DNA of 64,000 nucleotides from Cytophagales bacterium (lineage in GTDB: Bacteria > Bacteroidota > Bacteroidia > Cytophagales > Spirosomataceae). Below are positions 43,015 through 52,900 of the stretch, one piece after another. The stretch is from contig RDXN01000060.1 of assembly GCA_004292855.1 (NCBI GenBank), positions 1 through 64,000 on the forward strand, written 5' to 3'. The notes below the pieces were generated by a model. It worked only from the letters and a program-made list of their open reading frames with translations, did not search any database and was not told the DNA's origin. Position numbers and translations under genes: made by a program. Positions within the stretch are counted from its first letter, which is position 1. Each line of letters begins with the position of its first letter.

Positions 43015-44370
43015 TTACGCCTTATAAAATACCCACTTCGCCAGCTCGGCGTAGGTCGGTTTCTTGCCATACATGAGGATACCCACGCGGTAGATACGAG
43101 CCGCTACCCAGGCAATGCCTATGAAACCACCAATGAGCAATGCTACCGACAAGGCAATTTCCCAGATCGGAACACCAAATGGAATTCGGACGAGCATAAC
43201 AATGGGCGAGGTGAGCGGAATCATCGAAAACCAGAAAGCCACGGCCCCGTCAGGGTTCAGCACCACCGTTTGTGCAATAATAAATCCGAGAATTAGGGGA
43301 ATGGTTATGGGAAACATGAACTGTTGAGAGTCGGTTTCGTTGTCTACAGCCGCTCCCACAGCCGCAAACAAAGCACTATAAAGCAGATATCCACCTACAA
43401 AATAAATAAAGAAGCAGGTCAGCAACAGCGGCCAATTGACTGTGCTTAACGCGCTCTGAACTTTAGCCATCATGTTGGCGTCGTTGGCTGCTTTGGCTTT
43501 GGCCTGCTCACCCTTCACAGACATGCCGGGGGGCGTTGCGGCTCCGGGAGAAGCCGACCGAACAGCCGATTGCTCTACACGCTCCTTGAGGGCATCGCTC
43601 CCAATTACTGCCGACAAGCCGGTGGAGAGGCCAATTGTGAGTAAAATCCAGAGCATAAATTGGGTCAAACCGACCAAAGCCACACCCAGAATTTTGCCGG
43701 CCATGAGCTGAAATGGCTTCACCGACGAGATAATAACCTCGACAATCCGGTTCGTTTTTTCTTCCAGCACACCCCGCATCACCTGCGCCCCGTATAGGAA
43801 AATAGTGAAGTAAATAAGGCCCGCCAACACATAGCCCAAGATGGTTGCCGCCCCCGAACTACTGTCTTTTTCGCCCTCTTCGCTCAGGTTGTAGGTGCGG
43901 GCCGAAACATTCACTTTGGTGTTTTCGAGCACTTTCCGGTCGATGCCCGCCGAAATCAACTTCTGGTTTTCGATTTCATTCTCCACCACGTTTTCGATGT
44001 CCCGTACAACACCCAGACTGACGTTCTTTTCGGCATAAATCTTCAGACCCTTCGGATCGTCGATAATATTGGCCGGAACGTGGGTGAGCACATCGTAGCC
44101 GCTTTTCGCAAACTTACGCTTAGCCTCGTCGATGGTCTGGTTGCTCGACTCAAACTTTAGCTCCTCCGTCGATTGAAACACCGATGCGAATCGCTTGGTA
44201 TCATCAACCACCTGCACCCGCTTTAAATCGGTTTTGCGCGTGGCCAGATAAGCGGGCAAGAGCCAGAGTGCCGACATCAGAATCGGCGTCAGGAGCGTCA
44301 TGACGATGAATGACTTTTTCTTCACGCGAACCAGATATTCGCGTCGCATGATCAGGAAGATGGTTTTCAT
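43015..44370 (-). CDS. ABC-2 type exporter permease (NatB-like)
   Basis: The 451-residue membrane protein has one N-terminal membrane segment (SFIVMTLLTPILMSALWLL), an extracytoplasmic domain of about 130 residues, and five or so membrane segments in the C-terminal half. VLEEKTNRIVEVIISSVKPFQLMAGKI is the ABC-2/NatB signature region. NatB exports Na+ in Bacillus; other members export different solutes, so the substrate is open. It overlaps the ATPase gene by 4 bases (ATGA). Confidence 0.85.
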   Translation of the reverse strand: MKTIFLIMRREYLVRVKKKSFIVMTLLTPILMSALWLLPAYLATRKTDLKRVQVVDDTKRFASVFQSTEELKFESSNQTIDEAKRKFAKSGYDVLTHVPANIIDDPKGLKIYAEKNVSLGVVRDIENVVENEIENQKLISAGIDRKVLENTKVNVSARTYNLSEEGEKDSSSGAATILGYVLAGLIYFTIFLYGAQVMRGVLEEKTNRIVEVIISSVKPFQLMAGKILGVALVGLTQFMLWILLTIGLSTGLSAVIGSDALKERVEQSAVRSASPGAATPPGMSVKGEQAKAKAANDANMMAKVQSALSTVNWPLLLTCFFIYFVGGYLLYSALFAAVGAAVDNETDSQQFMFPITIPLILGFIIAQTVVLNPDGAVAFWFSMIPLTSPIVMLVRIPFGVPIWEIALSVALLIGGFIGIAWVAARIYRVGILMYGKKPTYAELAKWVFYKA

Positions 44371-45281
44371 TGTCCGTTTACGGCTTTAATAAAGATGTCG
44401 TTCATACTGGGAATATTCTCGCCAAAACTGCGGATGGCCACGCGGTCGAGCAGGTTACGGATGAGGTCGTTGACCGAGGCATCGGGCGGAATCCTGATGT
44501 CGACACGGGTGAAGCCTTCATCGAGCGGCTGACTGTCGACTACGGTAAACACCGGAGGCAGGTCGGTCAACTCGCCCTGAAATTCGGCGCGGTAGGTGTG
44601 CGTTTTGAATTGCTCTTTGATCGCTTTCTTGGGGCCGTCCAGAATCTTGTGCGAACGGTTGATGAGCGCGATGTAGTCGCACAACTCTTCAACCGACTCC
44701 ATCCGGTGCGTAGAGAAAATAATCGTGGACCCGTTCCGGCGGAGTTCCAAAATCTCGTCTTTGATTAGATTCGCGTTGATGGGGTCGAAGCCCGAAAACG
44801 GTTCGTCCAGAATAATCAGGTCGGGTTCGTGCAGTACGGTGGCCACAAACTGAATTTTCTGTTGCATACCCTTCGAGAGGTCCTCAACGGCTTTGTTCCA
44901 CCAGGGCTTAATGTCGAACTTGGTAAACCAGATTTTCAGTTTGTCCATAGCCTGCTTCTCGCTCAGGCCTTTGAGCTGGGCCAGGTAAAGCAGTTGCTCG
45001 CCTACCTTCATTTTTTTGTAGAGGCCGCGCTCTTCGGGCAGGTAGCCGATACGCCCGATGTGTTCGGGGCGGAGGGGGTCGCCCCCCAGAAACACCTCAC
45101 CCTCGTCTGGGGCCGTGATCTGGTTGATAATGCGGATGAGCGAGGTTTTTCCGGCTCCGTTAGGGCCAAGTAGCCCGAAAATGCAGCCACGCGGCACGGT
45201 CAGGCTGACACCGTCGAGTGCCCGATGCTGGGCGTACTGCTTAACAATGTTGCGTGTTTCGAGTATAGCGGTTGAAGTCAC
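44367..45281 (-). CDS. ABC transporter ATP-binding protein (NatA-like)
   Basis: The 304-residue ATPase has Walker A GPNGAGKT (39-46), signature LSKGMQQK, Walker B LIILDEPFSG, and an H loop in FSTHRM. A C-terminal extension of about 80 residues is typical of NatA-like proteins (DUF4162). The start codon is GTG at 45281. Together with the overlapping permease it forms an exporter. Three direct repeats of GGGAC(A/G)AA type at 21-bp steps lie 60-110 bases upstream. Confidence 0.9.
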   Translation of the reverse strand: MTSTAILETRNIVKQYAQHRALDGVSLTVPRGCIFGLLGPNGAGKTSLIRIINQITAPDEGEVFLGGDPLRPEHIGRIGYLPEERGLYKKMKVGEQLLYLAQLKGLSEKQAMDKLKIWFTKFDIKPWWNKAVEDLSKGMQQKIQFVATVLHEPDLIILDEPFSGFDPINANLIKDEILELRRNGSTIIFSTHRMESVEELCDYIALINRSHKILDGPKKAIKEQFKTHTYRAEFQGELTDLPPVFTVVDSQPLDEGFTRVDIRIPPDASVNDLIRNLLDRVAIRSFGENIPSMNDIFIKAVNGQ

Positions 45282-45342
45282 AAGATGGTTTCGAATGTTC
45301 TAGCTCAAAGATACACCCTGTAAGCGAATCCCGTTACTACTT

Positions 45343-45394
45343 GGGACAAACCCCTGAAACTTCGGGACGAACCCCCGTTTGAAAGGGACGAATC
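45343..45394 (-). promoter_or_regulatory. Three 21-bp-spaced direct repeats upstream of natA
   Basis: Units start at 45343 (GGGACAAACCC), 45364 (GGGACGAACCC) and 45385 (GGGACGAATC), exactly 21 bases apart. On the minus strand they read GGTTTGTCCC, GGTTCGTCCC and GATTCGTCCC. The array sits between the upstream gene's stop and the natA start. The geometry is that of LytTR operators, and a LytTR-only protein is encoded in the same cluster. Binding is inferred. Confidence 0.7.
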
Positions 45395-45395
45395 T

Positions 45396-48074
45396 TCACA
45401 GCCGCACATGCCTCACCAGTACAAGCCGCTTGCCGTTGGTCGTGATCCCCTCGCACACGAGCCGGTAGGTGCCACGTCGGGCGGGGCGCGGGAAGGTCAG
45501 CTCCCAGTGCTCGCCCCGGTCCGTGGGGACGGGTTGCCAGTAGACGCCCGTTTGTCGAGGGGCCACGATTGAGTCGGCAGCCCAGCCCGTTAGCGTGACC
45601 TGTTTGATGGCCGGGTCGGTTTCGATGGCGCGGGTTTCCTCGTCCGACATTTGTTTGGTGTACACGGCAATGACGCCCAGATACCCCCGCAAGCCCATCA
45701 GGGCCTCAGCCCGGTTCACAATCTCAATACGGTCAATGCGACTTGGCGGTATGGCCTGCAACTCGTTCACGTCGCCGAAGGGCACACCATCCACCAATAA
45801 CAGCGGTTGCGTAGGCTCACCCTGCCGGAAACCCCCGCCCGTGACACCCCCGCGCAGCGTGATGATGAGCTTGCGCAGGCCGTCTTCACCGAATTTCTCC
45901 ACCACCCGCAGGCCGGGTATGCGCCCCTGCAAGGCCACCAGAATGTTCTCACCCACAGCGTGTTCGGCCAGATCTTTACCCTTCACTACATAGTCGGCCT
46001 GCCGGTATTGCGAGCGGGCAGCGGGGGGCGTTTTGGCCGCTTTCACCTTCACCTCGCGCAGTTGCACCGAACCGTCGGCTTTTGTGCCGGGTGTGGAGGT
46101 TCCGTACCAGTTGGGCACGGGGTCTTGTCGGATGACTAACGTGGGCGGAGTCCGGGCGAAGACTGTCAGAGCGGGTGCGGTTTCGGGAAGCACCGTGACC
46201 GTTTCGACCGACTTACCCCGGCTGTTCGTTGCTTTCAGCAGAACGGGCTGTTGACCTTCCAGCGGTAAGTCGGTAAAGGAAAAACGCCCCATTGAATCGG
46301 CGAGGGCCACAAAACTCGCTTTGGTTTTGGGCACTACCAACAACACTTGTGCGCCCTCGGCGGGTTGACCTTTCCGGTTCGTAGCCTGTCCCGACAGCCC
46401 AATGCCCCGCTCAATGGTGAATTGGGGTGCTGGCAAGGTGGTCGATATGGGGAACCCAAACGCCACCTGGGTAGCCAACTGACTCACCACCGACGTATCC
46501 GTCAGCGATGCGACCAACCACCGGAATCGGCCCGTCGGGCTGTCCCGAACCCGAACCTGAACGGTGCTGTCGACTATGGAAATCTCCAGATTTTCGGCTT
46601 CGGGCGAAGTGCTGCCAACGGGCTTTTGCCCAAACGCGACAACCGGGAGCCACCGATACGCCACCGCGCTATCGCTCCAATTGCGTTGCCAGTTTGTGTA
46701 GGCACGAAGCAAATACGGCTTGGTTTCGAGCGAGTCGGGCAACACAAAGGCGGTTTGGAACTGCCCTTGTTCGATGGCAATATTCTGATTTATAAGTATT
46801 TTTCCGGTATTCGGGTCGAGCAGTTGCAGGTGTAGTCGGGCACTGAGCGAGTCTTGTTGGGCGGGGTTGGCATACTGCATGGTTCCGCTGATCTGCACTA
46901 GATCGCGGGGGGAATAGTAGGTTCGGTCGGTCACGAAAAACGGGGCTTCGGTCCGGCTCGTCCAGCGGTTCGAGGGCGTTTTAGGCTGGGCCGCAAATGC
47001 TTCGGGATTGGTGGGCTGGTAGTCGGCGGGGAGCATGACCGATAGCCGCCGACTCGCTAGAAACCCCGACACCGACCACGCCTGTGGGTTCAGCAATAAC
47101 CCCTGTTCGTTTACGAGCAAAGGCTGGGCCGTATCGATCCAGGTAAGCGGACATGGCTTATCGCGGTAGATCGCAAATGGCCCTTCGGCCCGCGTGTGGT
47201 GCAGCTCGAACCGGCGGGGCAATACTACCCGAAACGAAGGGCCGTTGACCTGCCGACGGGCGAGCGTGTCGAGGTCGATGCGCTGGAGTTTTTTGACCTG
47301 ATCGCCATAGAAATTGTTGCTCCGGTTGGCGGGGTTGGCGTTGAGCCGGTCGATGTAAGCTTCGAAGCCATTGATTGCCGTTTTGCCCGCCAGCAGCGAT
47401 TGCAGAAAGTACAGGTCGGAATCGCGGAAGGCCAATTGCCGTTGGGCGTCCCAGGCGGTTTCGTCGCTTGCCTTCCCCGACCAAAGGGGCATAAATTGGG
47501 CGTATCCGCTGAAATTTACCTCGCTTTCCGTGGCCCGAAACGATTGCAGCACATACGTCAGTTGGTAGCCCAAATATCGGTTTTCAATCTCGATAGGCTG
47601 ACTCGCCCGTGCGGTCAACGCGCCGTTTTCGTTGGCGAAGTCAATAACCCAGGGGTTCGTGATGCGGCACAGACGGGCGGGAGCTTCGGAGCCAATCAGG
47701 TGGCGGGTAAACTGTTTCAGGTTACTCTCCCACGCCTTGTCTCGCTTAGCTTTGGCGGTCACCTCGTTCAGCGTGTTCTTGTCGGCCACGAGCGAGAAAT
47801 CGACCCGCGCCGTCTTTCCTGCTTCCACCACAACAGCCTGATTCAGGGCTACATAACCCACCAATCGGGCAATCAGTTGGTAGCGACCGGGCGGCAAATT
47901 GTTCAGCGCAAACCGCCCCGTCGAATCGGCGTTGGTGGCGAAAGACGTGTTGTTGATGAAGACCGTCGCGAAAGGTAACTCGGCCCCGGTAGCGGCATCG
48001 GTCACTCGGCCTTCAATGCGTTGGGCGAGGGTTGGGAAAGCGAAGAGCAGGAGAAGGAGCGTTAGGCGGGGCAT
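45396..48074 (-). CDS. Carboxypeptidase-regulatory-like and TonB-plug-domain protein
   Basis: The 892-residue protein has a signal peptide (MPRLTLLLLLFAFPTLAQ). A CarboxypepD_reg-like beta-sandwich (about 19-100, RIEGRVTDAATGAELPFATV) follows. The middle part is beta-rich and resembles large secreted proteins with MG2-like domains (PYLLRAYTNWQRNW). A TonB-receptor plug-like domain lies at about 690-800 (ENILVALQGRIPGLRVV, LLLVDGVPFGDVNEL). No 22-strand barrel follows, so it is not a transport receptor. It may act at the outer membrane as an adaptor. The two genes downstream are the NatAB pair. Confidence 0.75.
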   Translation of the reverse strand: MPRLTLLLLLFAFPTLAQRIEGRVTDAATGAELPFATVFINNTSFATNADSTGRFALNNLPPGRYQLIARLVGYVALNQAVVVEAGKTARVDFSLVADKNTLNEVTAKAKRDKAWESNLKQFTRHLIGSEAPARLCRITNPWVIDFANENGALTARASQPIEIENRYLGYQLTYVLQSFRATESEVNFSGYAQFMPLWSGKASDETAWDAQRQLAFRDSDLYFLQSLLAGKTAINGFEAYIDRLNANPANRSNNFYGDQVKKLQRIDLDTLARRQVNGPSFRVVLPRRFELHHTRAEGPFAIYRDKPCPLTWIDTAQPLLVNEQGLLLNPQAWSVSGFLASRRLSVMLPADYQPTNPEAFAAQPKTPSNRWTSRTEAPFFVTDRTYYSPRDLVQISGTMQYANPAQQDSLSARLHLQLLDPNTGKILINQNIAIEQGQFQTAFVLPDSLETKPYLLRAYTNWQRNWSDSAVAYRWLPVVAFGQKPVGSTSPEAENLEISIVDSTVQVRVRDSPTGRFRWLVASLTDTSVVSQLATQVAFGFPISTTLPAPQFTIERGIGLSGQATNRKGQPAEGAQVLLVVPKTKASFVALADSMGRFSFTDLPLEGQQPVLLKATNSRGKSVETVTVLPETAPALTVFARTPPTLVIRQDPVPNWYGTSTPGTKADGSVQLREVKVKAAKTPPAARSQYRQADYVVKGKDLAEHAVGENILVALQGRIPGLRVVEKFGEDGLRKLIITLRGGVTGGGFRQGEPTQPLLLVDGVPFGDVNELQAIPPSRIDRIEIVNRAEALMGLRGYLGVIAVYTKQMSDEETRAIETDPAIKQVTLTGWAADSIVAPRQTGVYWQPVPTDRGEHWELTFPRPARRGTYRLVCEGITTNGKRLVLVRHVRL

Positions 48075-48118
48075 TGGTGGTTGGCGAACGGCTTGGCAAG
48101 CAAGTTAGCCAAAACCAC

Positions 48119-48204
48119 TCACAACACCGTTTGCAATGTCTGCCAGACCGTCTCAGCTACAATCCGGTGGCCCTCGGCGGTGGGGTGAATGCCGTCGGGG
48201 AGAA
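48119..48204 (-). pseudogene. 3'-end remnant of an SGNH hydrolase
   Basis: The minus strand encodes LPDGIHPTAEGHRIVAE, then TVWQTLQTVL and stop. This is nearly the same as the last 27 residues of the intact hydrolase at 49126 (LPDGIHPTAQGHRIVAETVW...). The DNA matches over about 85 bases at close to 88 percent by eye. The D and H are the catalytic pair. Upstream coding sequence is absent and the similarity ends abruptly near 48204. Confidence 0.85.
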
Positions 48205-48274
48205 CTAAGCTAAATATTACCAATTTATTATATTCAATTAACATCGTTGACTCTTCGCAGACCTTACCCCAACT

Positions 48275-48529
48275 TTGGAGAGCTTGCATACAAGATTGAA
48301 ATGCACCCTAGAAATTACAGCTCAACATGCTGATGTGGTTACACTTTATGTGGGTGAAACGGCATCAGCCCGTCAACGTATCCTGCGTCAGGCGGTAATT
48401 ATTCAGCCAGGTCAGAACAAAATTCTGATACCCCGCCATGAGTTGAACGAGTTGGCAAATAAGGGGCTGCTGTACTTGAATTGCCAAGGGAGAAACGAAT
48501 CCGTCACCATTCGATTATTTATCAAATGA
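48275..48529 (+). CDS. Small unknown ORF, possibly 5'-truncated
   Basis: The 84-codon frame has no ATG; the possible start is TTG at 48275, and an in-frame stop lies at 48248. It encodes a hydrophilic, beta-looking segment (DVVTLYVGETASARQRIL). I recognise no family. The stop overlaps the next gene's ATG as ATGA, which argues for real coupled translation. It begins about 70 bases from the remnant junction, so it may be the 3' fragment of a larger gene. Confidence 0.4.
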   Translation: MESLHTRLKCTLEITAQHADVVTLYVGETASARQRILRQAVIIQPGQNKILIPRHELNELANKGLLYLNCQGRNESVTIRLFIK

Positions 48530-49131
48530 AAACTGTATCCTCGTTCATTATTGGGTTTGTTGTCCTTCTGAATAGTTGCTCAAAAGATCCCACAGAGCCA
48601 GCTCAATCCGCTCAACCAACGCCTATCGGACAGGGTGTCGAAATCTATCGTGCGCGTCTGGATTGGGAAAAAAACGACCGAGGTCGTAACATTCGGGTTA
48701 AAGGGGCTAGTCTGTTAAGTACCACTCCATTGGTCAGATACGACGAGATCACCACCTACTACCGATCTAAAACCGCGCCCAGCATCCACTGTTTGTTTGA
48801 TCTAACCAAACCCGTTAGCGGTCCAAAAGGCGAGTCACCTATATTTGGTTATCCAACGTTGCTTCATGCAACGGCCTCAGATACAGGACTCTGTGTAACC
48901 GTAGACCGACAGGTTATCTTCGCCGGTATATGGGGGCAGATCGCCACACTCCATTATAGCGATCTGATCTTCCGAACGGCCTATGAAACAAATAGGCAAA
49001 ACTCAATTGTGGTAGCTTGGGACAGTGTGTATAGCATACAAGGGCAAGAAGTTAGGCAAACTGGACCAGACCCTCGGTTCAACACTCGCTTACTGGACCG
49101 TTTACGACGGGATGGTAAGCTCAAGCTATAA
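48526..49131 (+). CDS. Putative lipoprotein, function unknown
   Basis: The 201-residue protein begins MKTVSSFIIGFVVLLNSCSK, a lipoprotein signal with Cys18 after LLNS. The rest is soluble, without recognised domains. The gene overlaps the small frame before it by 4 bases. Both lie in the segment flanked by the two copies of the SGNH hydrolase 3' end and run against the strand of all neighbours. Its stop overlaps the last bases of the intact hydrolase gene (49126), so the genes converge tail to tail. Confidence 0.7.
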   Translation: MKTVSSFIIGFVVLLNSCSKDPTEPAQSAQPTPIGQGVEIYRARLDWEKNDRGRNIRVKGASLLSTTPLVRYDEITTYYRSKTAPSIHCLFDLTKPVSGPKGESPIFGYPTLLHATASDTGLCVTVDRQVIFAGIWGQIATLHYSDLIFRTAYETNRQNSIVVAWDSVYSIQGQEVRQTGPDPRFNTRLLDRLRRDGKLKL

Positions 49132-49839
49132 CACCGTCTCCAGCGTCTGCCAGACCGTTTCGGCCACAATCCGGTGGCCCTGTGCGGTGGGGTGAATGCC
49201 GTCGGGGAGGTTCAGGCGGGGGATGCCGCCCACGCGGTCGAGGAGAAACGGGATCAGGGGGAGTTTGTTTTTGCGGGCGAGGTCGCCGTAGATGCCCTTG
49301 AACTCCGCTGTGTATTGAGTGCCGAGGTTAGGCGGAACCTGCATACCGGCCAACACGATTTTGCAGTCGGGGTACTTGGTCCGAACGGTGTCGATAATGG
49401 CTTGCAGGTTCTTGCGGGTATCGGCTAAGGGGAGGCCACGCAGACCGTCGTTACCGCCCAGTTCCAACACAAACACATCGACGGGTTGGCGCAACACCCA
49501 ATTGATGCGGCTCAGTCCACCGGCGGTGGTCTCGCCACTCAAACCCGAATTCACGACTTTATAATCCATCTTGAGCGAGTCGAGCCGACGACCAATCAAG
49601 GCCGGAAACGCCTGCGCGGGATCAAGGCCGTAGCCCGCCGTGAGGCTATTGCCGTAAAACAAAATGGTCTTTTTGCCGGCTGCTGTCGACGACGATGCAG
49701 GGGCCGACGCCGTGGTTGCAGCCGGAGCATTGGCCGATTGAGTGGCTTGCTCTTTTTGCGAGTCGGACGAGCAGGCTTGCAGGCTAAGCGAAATTATCAC
49801 GAAAGAGGCTACCCAGCCCAGAATACGAAATCGGGTCAT
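49126..49839 (-). CDS. SGNH/GDSL hydrolase, TesA-like arylesterase lipoprotein
   Basis: The 237-residue enzyme has a lipoprotein signal (LQAC, Cys23), a Thr/Ser/Ala-rich linker, and the SGNH blocks: FYGNSLTAGYGL with Ser65, the Gly in SGLSGET, GGND with Asn130, and D213-x-x-H216 in PDGIHPTAQGH. This is the TesA type: multifunctional esterase, thioesterase and lysophospholipase. It lies near a YbbA/YbbP-like transporter, as tesA does in Escherichia coli, but with a TonB receptor in between. Confidence 0.9.
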   Translation of the reverse strand: MTRFRILGWVASFVIISLSLQACSSDSQKEQATQSANAPAATTASAPASSSTAAGKKTILFYGNSLTAGYGLDPAQAFPALIGRRLDSLKMDYKVVNSGLSGETTAGGLSRINWVLRQPVDVFVLELGGNDGLRGLPLADTRKNLQAIIDTVRTKYPDCKIVLAGMQVPPNLGTQYTAEFKGIYGDLARKNKLPLIPFLLDRVGGIPRLNLPDGIHPTAQGHRIVAETVWQTLETVL

Positions 49840-49891
49840 GACGAACGGAGTTACGTTGGGAGTAACACCGAAGCATCAGCGATTTGTTCAA

Positions 49892-49927
49892 CAAAAAAGC
49901 CCCCGCTCCTGATTTGGAGCGGGGGCT
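49892..49927 (-). terminator. Rho-independent terminator for the TonB receptor
   Basis: The 12-bp stem AGCCCCCGCTCC / GGAGCGGGGGCT has a 6-base loop and is followed on the minus strand by a T6 run. It lies about 40 bases past the receptor stop and separates it from the hydrolase gene. Confidence 0.9.
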
Positions 49928-49969
49928 GTCATTAGCTGTCAGATTTTTATAATTCCAGATAATGCGCCC

Positions 49970-52900
49970 TTACTCAAACCGATACCGAACGCCGATCTGC
50001 ACCTGATAGGGGTTGCCCTGACGGACCGTCTGCCCGAAGTTGGTATTGGCCCGGTAGGCATATTGCGTGCGGCCCTGCCGGAGAGCAATCGGGTCGATGC
50101 CCAACGCCTGCAATAACACTTGATTGCCACCCGGCACCACAATCTGCGCACCGTTGTTGCGGTTCACGAGGTTACCAAAGTTGAAGACCTCGGCCAGAAG
50201 CTCCAGGCTGTTTTTGCCTAAGCCCTTGATCGTCTTGCTATCGAGCGTGTACGACAACCGAAGGTCGATGTTGTGGTACATGCGGTTGTAGATGGCATTG
50301 CGCGGGGCAACCTGACCCAAATTATCGAGGAGCAACTCGCGGGCCACGTTGTTTTCGTTGCTCAACACCTGCTGCATGCCGTTGGCCAGAGCGGTTTCAA
50401 ACGCTGTTGCGTTGGGGTTGGCCCGGAGCGTGGCGGGGTCGAACACAAACGCCCGTGCGCTGTTGTTTACGAGCAGGCCCGTTCCGACGCCCGTGATGTC
50501 GCCGAAGACCACTGGCGAGAACGGCTGACCACCGAGCCCCAAATACCGGAAGCCCAACCGGAAACCTGCCACCTGGGGCGAAGTGCCATACACCACGATC
50601 TTCTGCCGGAAATCAGTGTCGGCAGCACCCCGGTTTTCGTCGAGAGCGCGCGGATCACCCACCACCCGCGTCAGCATCGACGTGCGGGCAATACAGCAGT
50701 TGTAGGAGTTGTTGTCTTCGGTGCGGTTGATGGTGTAGGTCGCGTTGATGTTACCGCCTTTGGGCAACACAACCCCGGCTTCGAGCACCAAACCGCGCTG
50801 CCAGATGTCCGAACGACCGTTCAGTTCGAGGGTACGACCCAGGCTAGGATTTTGGTTCACAGCCAACGGGTTAGGCACCGGATACGCCCGAACTGCCGCC
50901 GTAGCAGGGTTCTCGTTCGAGGTCCGCAGGATCTGATCAAGCGGGGCATAAACCGGGCGGTTAGCTTCGTTGGCCAGCGTAAAGGTCGGTTGCTGACGCA
51001 GGTTCAGGTCCACGTACTGGTAGTTGTCGGTCGTGCGGGCCAGGTACGCGTTGAAGCCCACATAGAACCGATTCAGGAAAAATTGGCGGAACGCAAGATT
51101 CGCTTTCCAGGTCATGGGAGCCTGGAAATTCTCGCCGATCAGGTTCAGATAGGGTGCGCCCCGAACGCCTGAAGCGGGTGCGCCCGGCACCGTGAGTGGG
51201 TCGCGCCGATACGAGACAAAATCGGGGCGGGGGATGGCGTTACCCTGAAGCGCGATGTCGGTCAGGTTCATGCCCGATTGCAGGATGTTGCTCAACTGCG
51301 CCCAGTGAACGATGTTGGCCGAATAAGCCCCGGCCCCCAACCGCACGGTCGACTTCTGATCGCCGAACACATCCCATTTCACCTGCAAACGCGGCTGAAT
51401 ATTGTTCCAGTCGCGGGCAACCACGTCGGTCCGGCGGTTCAGCACCTCCTCAACAAGTGGGTTGCGGGTGGGCGTCCGCAAAAACGCCGTAGCGTCGTAA
51501 CGCAAACCAGCCAGGATATTCACGTTGGAGAGCGGGTTGAATTCAGCCTGCGCAAACGCCGAGAGATCGAGGGCCGTCGACCGAAGCCGGGGTGCAAACC
51601 CGTTGGCTTGTGGGTTCAACGGAGCCAGTCGGGTGTACTGCGAGGGCGTCAGGTTGTCGAGCGCGTCGAGGCTGGGGAACTGGAACAAACCGCCCTGCTC
51701 ATTGGTGTTCAGGGTGTTCGTTACAGTCAGGATGTTGTCGGTTCCGAACGTAAAAAAGAACCGCCCCTTTTGCAGATAGGTCGTGTTGATGAGCTGATAC
51801 TGCCGCTCGCCCTGCTCTTCAGGCGCGATGCGGTTACCCCCAAACTGAAATTGCCGCGATACGTTGGAGCCGTTGGCGAGCGTCGATTGAATGGTCACGA
51901 AACCACGGGGCGCGTAGGAGTTGGGCAGAAAATCGCGCTCGGCGCGTTGCACCTGGAATTTAAACTCGTTGGTCAGGCGCGAACTAAACGACGACCGCAA
52001 CGACAACAGGCTCGAATAGGACCGGATTTCGGTGTTCCCCCACGACTCCCACAAACCGCCCTGATCGGGGCCGACCGTCAGCGGAGCGCGGCCCCACAAC
52101 ACGTTGTTGCGAAACGTGAGCCGGTGGGTGTTGTTGATCTGCCAGTCGAGCCGCCCGAAAATCGTGCGTTGCGCGGGTTGGCGGGTAAACAAACCCGTTT
52201 GCTGCCGACTGCCGTCGAGACCGTACTTGTTGCTCAGAATCTGCTGGAAACGAGCGAGGTTGGCCGACGTAATGTTTTCGATCTGCTCGGTTTCGGGCCG
52301 AACGTCGAGGATGGGGAACGGCTCGGTGCGGTCTTCAAAATCGAGGGCCGTGAAGAAGTGCAGTTTGTCTTTGATGATCGGTCCGCCAAGCGAGAAACCG
52401 TATTGGTTGATACGGAAGTCGCGGATTGGCTGGTTCACGTAGTTGGCGTCGCGAGTGCCCCGGAACAGTTCTGTGCCAAACGCCCGGAACTGCTTCGAGC
52501 GGTTGAACCAGAACGCCGATCCCGTCCAGTTGTTGGTGCCCGACTTGGTAATAACGTTCACCGAGCCGCCCCCCTGACGACCTTCCAACACGTTGTATTC
52601 GTTGGTCGTCACTTCGTATTCGCGGATGGCCTCCATCGAAACGGTGTATTGCGAGATCAACCCACCGTTCATCATGAACCGTTGATTGGCCCCGTCGAGC
52701 GTGATGGCCGTGGAGCTTTCACGAGTACCGCCAATCGAAAACGGACTACCAAGATTACCCCCAACAAGCGGACTCAAGTTCGCCAAATCCTGAAAACTAC
52801 GCCCGTTCGTAGGCATGTTACGCACTTCCTGCACACCCAATCGCGTGGCCGCACCAATCGGCGAAACCCGGCTGATGTTGTCGTCCTGCGCCCGCACAAC

